Of a DNA stretch of 64,000 nucleotides, positions 58,316-64,000 are shown piece after piece. Each line of letters starts with the position of its first letter. Positions within the stretch are counted from its first letter, which is position 1. The DNA comes from Exophiala sp. HKRS030 (taxonomy: Eukaryota; Ascomycota; Eurotiomycetes; Chaetothyriales; Herpotrichiellaceae). The position numbers were made by a program, and so were the translations under genes. The notes beneath the pieces are model-generated. The model searched no databases, was not told the DNA's origin, and was given only the letters and a program-made list of their open reading frames with translations. The DNA lies in NCBI GenBank assembly GCA_023897205.1, contig JAHWDD010000009.1, positions 1,674,001-1,738,000 of the forward strand. Direction: 5' to 3'.

Positions 58316-60962
58316 AACAGCCTTATGAGGAGCAGAACCACGTCGATATTCGCGAACGGATGAAGTCGATAGCTAGTGCACGAGTGCATGTCGAGATGAA
58401 CAGCCGGGTCAGCATCATTTTAATGGTAGCTGTCACGCCGTTAAGGTGCGAATCTCGGAGCCACGTTCTTTTTGCAGCATTCAGCCTGCAATGGGGGTAG
58501 CCGTCCAAGTGGCTCATGCTGCGATTGGCCAGTTTGATTTTCAGGCCACCCGCGATTCGAAGCGCAGTCGACTCGAAGCAACAACCTGAGAAAACCAAGT
58601 TTTTGCTTCCACCGATGATGATGTATTGCATGAAAATTGAGAACATTGGCCGCCCTCAATGCATTGCAACCGCAGTCGACGCACTCCATGTCCCACCAAG
58701 AAGCCAAGAGCTTTACCACCACAGGGCCTCGCGATGCCGGCAGGATAGCTTTATTTTGCATAGATATGAAGATGGTGGAAATCTACTGAGGTCAGACGAG
58801 TTGGAGATTGTCAGCTTGTCCAAATTCGTGTATGAATAGCGACTCTGGTCGTGGCGATCCATTTGCATAGTTGAGGCAGGAATCATACCATACGTTCACT
58901 GCCGACGTCTGATGCCATAGGAATCCTTGATGACCCGGGACTTTGGGAGAGTATCTTGTCGATCCCCCTGACTCCCCACGGTTGCTATTCTGAGCCCAAG
59001 TCAAATGTCAACATCTTACCATTCGTATAGTCACCTGATTGCCGTGGGCCTCGTTCAACATTGCAAGATCTTCGAGCTGAAAAGAAGTGGTGGCTGATCG
59101 GCCAAAAGTCGACTGTGTATGAGTGAAGAGCCCACACGCCAATGATCGTGGTTACCGTAAGTTCGAACAGGTGGCGCGATTCCTTCTCGATGAGCTCCTC
59201 CCATAACGAGTGGGCACGAAAAGAAGTACCTAGGCGGCTTGCAGGAGACTGCAAAGACGGAACTCGTATGCTACACCTCTCTCACAAGTCATTAGCTCGA
59301 ACGAAAATTCTGACTTGTTTTTCAAGCTACGCGTCGTATGACACAATAGCATACTCCAGGGTGACTTAATTCGGGCTCAGCATGAAGACTTTATCAGTTG
59401 CAAGTAGCTTTCTGCCTTCATAACCTGATATGTTTTCGTTTTACCGGCCAGACGCGCTCCACTAAGGCTTTCGGTAAGGCGCGATGAACACCAGTTAGTC
59501 AGCAACCCTGGCATCACGTGGCTAGAGGCCAAGAGTCGGACACTACGGTAGATCATTGTGAAGCTGCCTGCGATATAAATTTTATTGTTTTGTTGATGAA
59601 CTTCCATCTCTTCTGCTTGAGCATGCCTCTTTCCTCGACCTCGAGGACCGGCTACAATGATGCAAAGCTTTTTGATTCTTTATGTTTGCCCTTCTCCGAC
59701 ACATGCGTGAATTTCAGGGTATGTTACTCTTCTATCTTCCATCACAACAAATTTCATGATGAATTTTATCATACACCAGTTCCGGCGATAACCTATGAGC
59801 CATGAACTTAACATGCACTACCATCTGACTTGTTTCTCTTTGATTTGTCTTTGTCTGAAACACCTACTTATCTTGAAAATAGACGAACTGACACCTGAGA
59901 ATCCAGATGTAGTCGTGCCAACCTTTGATGTCTTTTGTCCCAACAAGCCCGGTATGCCTTTTCCTCTCCTTCTCCAATCACACCGACTCTCTGTGAACTC
60001 TACCTACCATGATGATCAAAGGTTTTTTCTCAATCAGTTCTGCTTCTGAACACAAGTTGAAGAAATCATTACCAAGCTTACCATTTGTCTGATCTATTTC
60101 TCATCAACCTTGTCAACCTTTCAGCTTCTCGTCGCTTTCAATTGCTAACGACATGTTGCCAGGTCATTCAAATAAAATCTCAGCCCGGTGACTGTTCTTT
60201 TTCAGTCACCAGCGACGTATTTTTCCTCGAATAACAAAAGTGAGCAAAAAATTTCAATTCCCCCAGCCATCACCATCGCACTTTCTACATGATGACACCA
60301 AGTCTATCCATTCTCCGAGTTCACCCTCAAAGGGTTGACACCTTTCTAACGCGCCTCGAACCCTCTTGAAAAATCAATCCCGACTTTCCATCCACTCTCC
60401 CTGATACCGGACCTGTGCTTCTCACCCTCGGACCGGCTCGTCAGAGCCCGCCGAGGCAGAGGCACAGTGGATGATAGGTTGTGGAGAAGCCTGGCGGAAA
60501 TAGAGGTTGCTTTTTCACGGGGCGGAAGGGTATTGTTCTCGCCGTCTAGTGTCGACTGTGCTTGCCGCGGTCTCGTTATGAGGTCACGGTTGGTGCGTCG
60601 TCCTGGCGGGGAAGGGGATGAGGTCTTCGGCTTATCTGATCTCCATTCTTCACTTTTGATCTTTCCGCGTCGCTGGTGACGGCTGCATATGGAAGTGGCA
60701 AATGACTGACAGTCGTTATAGGGTAAGAGAACTTTTCTCCGGCTTCGTAGCTTAATACAGGTCCCAAAGACAATAGATATACTTCTGGATAAAACCAACT
60801 TCCATCGGTCTTGATCAAAGTGACTGTCTTGGTTGTCAATTTACGTTGGTATATACCACTCAGGCCGTTGGCTATCCTATACTAAATCCCGCGTGAATCC
60901 ATTATAACTAGTATTTACTTGAGTGTGAGCAATCCCCTTCTTGAGACCACCAAACGTAGTCG
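58316..60962. other. Intergenic region, 2.6 kb, with an isolated coding-like segment
   Basis: No gene could be completed. The most protein-like stretch is 59881-59951 on the plus strand (DELTPENPDVVVPTFDVF), bordered by an AATAG acceptor and a GTATGC donor, but no neighbouring segment joins in frame. A minus-strand open frame of 150 codons (60346-60798) is basic and shows no domain. A CACGTG lies at 59515-59520. Confidence 0.4.
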
Positions 60963-63248
60963 TCAGTCGTCATCATAATCATCAAGGATATCGTTGCCAT
61001 TTTTGTCGTCATCACGTCGTGCTGCCAGACTGTCAAGCTTCATAACCAATCTGTTGACCGTCCTAGCTTGCCACGGAACAAAATTTGAAGCATTCGCATC
61101 TGCAAGACTCAATCCTCCAAGCAAAGTGTTCGTACCACTGCGTTCTTCTTTTTCGACCTCGCGAACTTTGTCTATCAGGCCAGCAATGCATGCCTTGATG
61201 GCTTCACTTGTACGATCCATTTCTGCTAGAACTTCTCGTTCATCGTGCGCATAATCCGTGAGGGCATCTACTACACCGTCATCCTCCTGTAAATCGAGCC
61301 CGTCCCAGACTGCTTGGAGGCGAGAGAACAGTGCTACCAAATGGTCAATTTGGCCTAGGAGTGTTTTCAGAACGTTGATGAAAGTTTCGTCATCAAGGAA
61401 GAGTGCAGATTTGAGAGCCTGCAGGTATACTCGATGAGCTGCGGCTAGCACTCGAGGATCACTTGGTGGGGATTTTGCATCCGAATAAGACGCCCCGAAA
61501 GAGGCGTCTGTAAATCTCGACTGACCAGTCGATGAAGCCGTAGTAGGTCGAGACGATCTTGCAGATGCAGACCCAAGTCGGTCATCACCTGCTAACCAAT
61601 GCTGGAATTGAATCCAACTGCTCTGAATTACCTCTCCTTCAAGGTAGCTCTCAAGCTCGTTGATCAGAAATAGTGCATTGCTTGCACAAGTCCAATGCCT
61701 CCTCGTTCTTTTCATTCTATTTCCATCCCGCACTCTTCGCCCGGCGAGCAACATCCGCCCTGCGGGCGTTGCACTTCTGGGTGGCCCCAATGGTGTGGGG
61801 AACGAGCGACGTTGTGCTGTCAACTTCCAGAGGCCAGACAAGTGCAGACCGGCTCTGCGGATTGAGAGGAGGTTGGCGTTCAGGACGCCATAGGTTGTGA
61901 TATCTTGTGCGGAAAGAAATATATGCAGGGGTGAAGATGAAGGCATGGCCATGGTCATAATGGCAGGTGTTGGCAATAAAGTTGAGACCATCAACGGTTG
62001 AGAGACTGAGTCGACGGGCTTTAAGGACAGACTCTTTCTCGCAAAATTGAAGACATCATCGTCGGGATCTTCATCTCCACGTAAGGCTGCTAGCTCAGCC
62101 ATCGCTTTGACCAAAACCGAATTGATCTCTGCATCCTTGATTGCCATATCATCAACCCGACCGACTCTCCTAATAGGCCTCGTGGAAGTCTGAGCTTGCT
62201 GTCGATTCATGACGCGAGCATCAGCATGAGCGATCAGGGACACTGCGAATTCTCCGTGGCCAACGAGAAGATAGTCCAAAGTTACCTTGAGCAACTGTAA
62301 GACTTTCGTTCGGGGAAGGATTTCAACAAGGGCATTTTCTGAGATAGATTGATTGATCGAAAACAAGACACTCTCTAGTCGTGATGAGGTAAGTGGGTAT
62401 TGAAGGGATTCGAGTTGCCGCATGTGAAGGGGCAGTAAACTCATCGCCGGGTCGTCAGAGCCTTTGATAGTATCCGCCGCGGACGCTACACGAGAACGCA
62501 ACTGGTCCAGAGCGCTTCCAATAGACAATAGTACATTGGCTCCGGCAGGACTGAGCAACTTTGGTGCTAGTGAATGGTCGAGCAGGAATGTGTCCATTGT
62601 TGATGAAGGGCGTGAATTCTTCTTGATGCAGAAGTCATCGGCACCAGAAGTTGGAAGCTTTCCATACAGTATCCAGAATGAAACTGCCCTCATCCAGGCT
62701 TTATGAGCCACTGTCAGAAGACCAATAGCCATTTCTTCAATATCCGAATAACCAGTATGAGTTTCTCGTTCCAAGAAATTTAGAATGCTAGCGGCGGTAG
62801 ACTGCTTTTCGAGCACCTTGTTGTCGCTAGGATCTAATTGTTTGGCTAACGACGACAGCCATTCCATGCGTCGCATCCATGGTGCAAATTCCGATACTAG
62901 TGTGCTAAGAGGCACTATATCATATGCACCTACATACCCAGCGTCCTTATTGAGGATAGATGTTTCAACTTGCACAATAGTATCCACGAACTTTCCAAGG
63001 TGAAAGTCAGCTATTGAGGAGCTTACAGCTCGACAGACCATTGAGCGATGCTTCCTCGAGACTCTTGCAGTAGCACTCTTGATCTGTACGTGTAACTCGT
63101 GTAGACGGGCAAGGGTTTGAAGCATCTCATGTTCTGGCGGCGACACATATTGGTTCATATCACCTCCCTCCTCTTGCCTCGATTGGCCTGGTTGTGTCCA
63201 GACGGGCGATCGGACGCCCGATAATGATAGGAGGATTTCATGTAACAT
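60963..63248 (-). CDS. Gamma-tubulin complex component 4 (GCP4, Spc97/Spc98 family)
   Basis: Subunit of the gamma-tubulin ring complex that nucleates microtubules at the spindle pole body and cytoplasmic sites. Intronless, 761 residues. The opening MLHEILLSLSGVRSPVW is the GCP4 N-terminal signature, and the GRIP1-like region includes LSTLVSEFAPWMRRMEWL. The GRIP2-like C-terminal half, which binds gamma-tubulin, contains HIFLSAQDITTYGVLNANLL and CASNALFLINELESYLEGEV. A fungal-specific Ser/Thr-rich insert (SASARSSRPTTASSTG) lies near residue 570. The tail is strikingly acidic (DILDDYDDD). Length and motif order favour GCP4 (Gfh1-type) over GCP2, GCP3, GCP5 or GCP6. Confidence 0.9.
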   Translation of the reverse strand: MLHEILLSLSGVRSPVWTQPGQSRQEEGGDMNQYVSPPEHEMLQTLARLHELHVQIKSATARVSRKHRSMVCRAVSSSIADFHLGKFVDTIVQVETSILNKDAGYVGAYDIVPLSTLVSEFAPWMRRMEWLSSLAKQLDPSDNKVLEKQSTAASILNFLERETHTGYSDIEEMAIGLLTVAHKAWMRAVSFWILYGKLPTSGADDFCIKKNSRPSSTMDTFLLDHSLAPKLLSPAGANVLLSIGSALDQLRSRVASAADTIKGSDDPAMSLLPLHMRQLESLQYPLTSSRLESVLFSINQSISENALVEILPRTKVLQLLKVTLDYLLVGHGEFAVSLIAHADARVMNRQQAQTSTRPIRRVGRVDDMAIKDAEINSVLVKAMAELAALRGDEDPDDDVFNFARKSLSLKPVDSVSQPLMVSTLLPTPAIMTMAMPSSSPLHIFLSAQDITTYGVLNANLLSIRRAGLHLSGLWKLTAQRRSFPTPLGPPRSATPAGRMLLAGRRVRDGNRMKRTRRHWTCASNALFLINELESYLEGEVIQSSWIQFQHWLAGDDRLGSASARSSRPTTASSTGQSRFTDASFGASYSDAKSPPSDPRVLAAAHRVYLQALKSALFLDDETFINVLKTLLGQIDHLVALFSRLQAVWDGLDLQEDDGVVDALTDYAHDEREVLAEMDRTSEAIKACIAGLIDKVREVEKEERSGTNTLLGGLSLADANASNFVPWQARTVNRLVMKLDSLAARRDDDKNGNDILDDYDDD

Positions 63249-64000
63249 CTTGAAGGCTTTCCTGTTGCTGGTTGGAGACGAAGACGAGGGGGAGGGTCGT
63301 GAGCAATGTCAAAAGAATGTTCAAGGTCGGGTTGTGATTGACACCAGAGTACTATTCGGCCGATGAGTTCGAAGCGACACATTGAGAGGATGAGCGACCA
63401 TAGTGGGATATGCAAATCGGGGCGGTCAACGCGTGCAATCGAGTAGAATGCGGACGCGGTATGTCCAATGTGAACGGTGGCACCAGACCGTATTTGTGGA
63501 AGGGAGATGTCTGGTCTAATACATGGTGCAGGATCGACTCGAGGAGGGGTTATACAGCGAAGACTGTTATAGGGAATACTTCTTTCATTAGAACTGTTTG
63601 AACTTGACTTGCCTACACGCGACTGCAACGAGCACTTTATCTTTCATTATCCGATACGCTGTAATTGGCATAGTGTCATCGCTCCACTAATGAATGTTTC
63701 AAGCAAGCCTGCCGAGCGCTATTGCCGCCCTATTGCATCACCAATAGCTTAGGTAAGATAAGGTACTGAGAACCCAGTGAAGGTGGCAGGCGCAGGCGTA
63801 GGCGCAGGCACAGGCACAGACGGACTTGCTTGACTTCGCGAATCTTCTTGACAAGACACCACCTTACAAACTGTTTGCCTGCACTCTCGTGCCTTTTCTA
63901 ATCAGCGTTTGCTCAAAGGTTTTTGTTCTGTCATTCTTTCCAACACTCTCACCACCTCACCAACAACGCTCTGACTCCCTCCAGTCTCGTTCTTTTCTGA
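63249..64000. other. Upstream region of GCP4 to the window end
   Basis: No gene is supported. It carries imperfect CGCAGG hexamers (63786-63820) and a CT-rich end that may be the leader of a plus-strand gene beginning beyond the window. Confidence 0.5.
63786..63820. repeat. Imperfect CGCAGG/CACAGG hexamer repeat
   Basis: About six tandem units of the form CRYAGG with single-base variation (cgcagg, cgtagg, cacagg), in non-coding DNA. Confidence 0.85.

Noticed and set aside
60346..60798. 150-codon minus-strand frame
   Set aside because: Basic, no domain, no promoter or splice context, and the opposite strand is equally open, so coding status is not supported.

Overview
The window is nuclear DNA from a filamentous ascomycete. 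Genes are dense and on both strands. Introns are short (mostly 45-110 nt) with GTRNGT donors, and the proteins are typical of Pezizomycotina: a Kex1 carboxypeptidase, CSN5, Zn2Cys6 regulators, a CSC1 channel and a GT71 mannosyltransferase. The flavour of the conserved hypothetical proteins and the many TACGGAGTA motifs in non-coding DNA suggest Eurotiomycetes, but the species cannot be fixed from sequence alone. No rRNA, tRNA, CRISPR array or intact transposon was found. Exon joins were built by eye from splice signals and frame continuity and checked for length divisible by three.

Layout. 0-7.5 kb: the 3' end of an unrecognised gene, then the large TFIIIC B-block subunit gene (Tfc3-like), with a perfect B-box-like palindrome about 80 nt before its start codon. 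8-16 kb: a co-directional trio made of a transcription factor with two Zn2Cys6 knuckles, an M20 carbamoylase/allantoate-amidohydrolase-type enzyme, and a sorbose-reductase-like SDR; this may be a small catabolic group. 16.7-18.4 kb: a type II membrane GT71 mannosyltransferase. 19.5-23.7 kb: ASE1 (spindle midzone bundler) and CSN5 (deneddylase), divergent from one shared promoter. 25.7-26.8 kb: a conserved fungal protein of unknown function. 26.8-33.1 kb: a gene-poor stretch of 6 kb with simple repeats and broken coding-like fragments.

33-38 kb: a CSC1/OSCA-type channel and a small conserved hypothetical. 40-42.4 kb: POP5 (RNase P/MRP) and GPN2 (RNA polymerase assembly GTPase), tail to tail, with a (GT)32 tract 43 nt upstream of the GPN2 start. 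43-46 kb: an MHYT-domain membrane sensor with a long cytosolic part. 47-49 kb: KEX1. 50.4-52.6 kb: an unrecognised 702-residue protein with a Pro-rich middle and a compact seven-cysteine cluster. 53.4-56.1 kb: exosome subunit MTR3 and a second SDR with a probable mitochondrial presequence. 56.7-58.3 kb: a single-exon Zn2Cys6 factor. 61-63.2 kb: gamma-tubulin complex component GCP4.

Most genes are housekeeping (Pol III transcription, RNA processing, spindle, signalosome, secretory pathway). The accessory-looking parts are 8-16 kb, 26.8-33 kb, 50-52.6 kb and 54.9-60.9 kb. I did not find a clear novel defence or biosynthetic system. The best leads are the B-box upstream of the TFIIIC gene, the enriched TACGGAGTA motif, and the cysteine-cluster protein.
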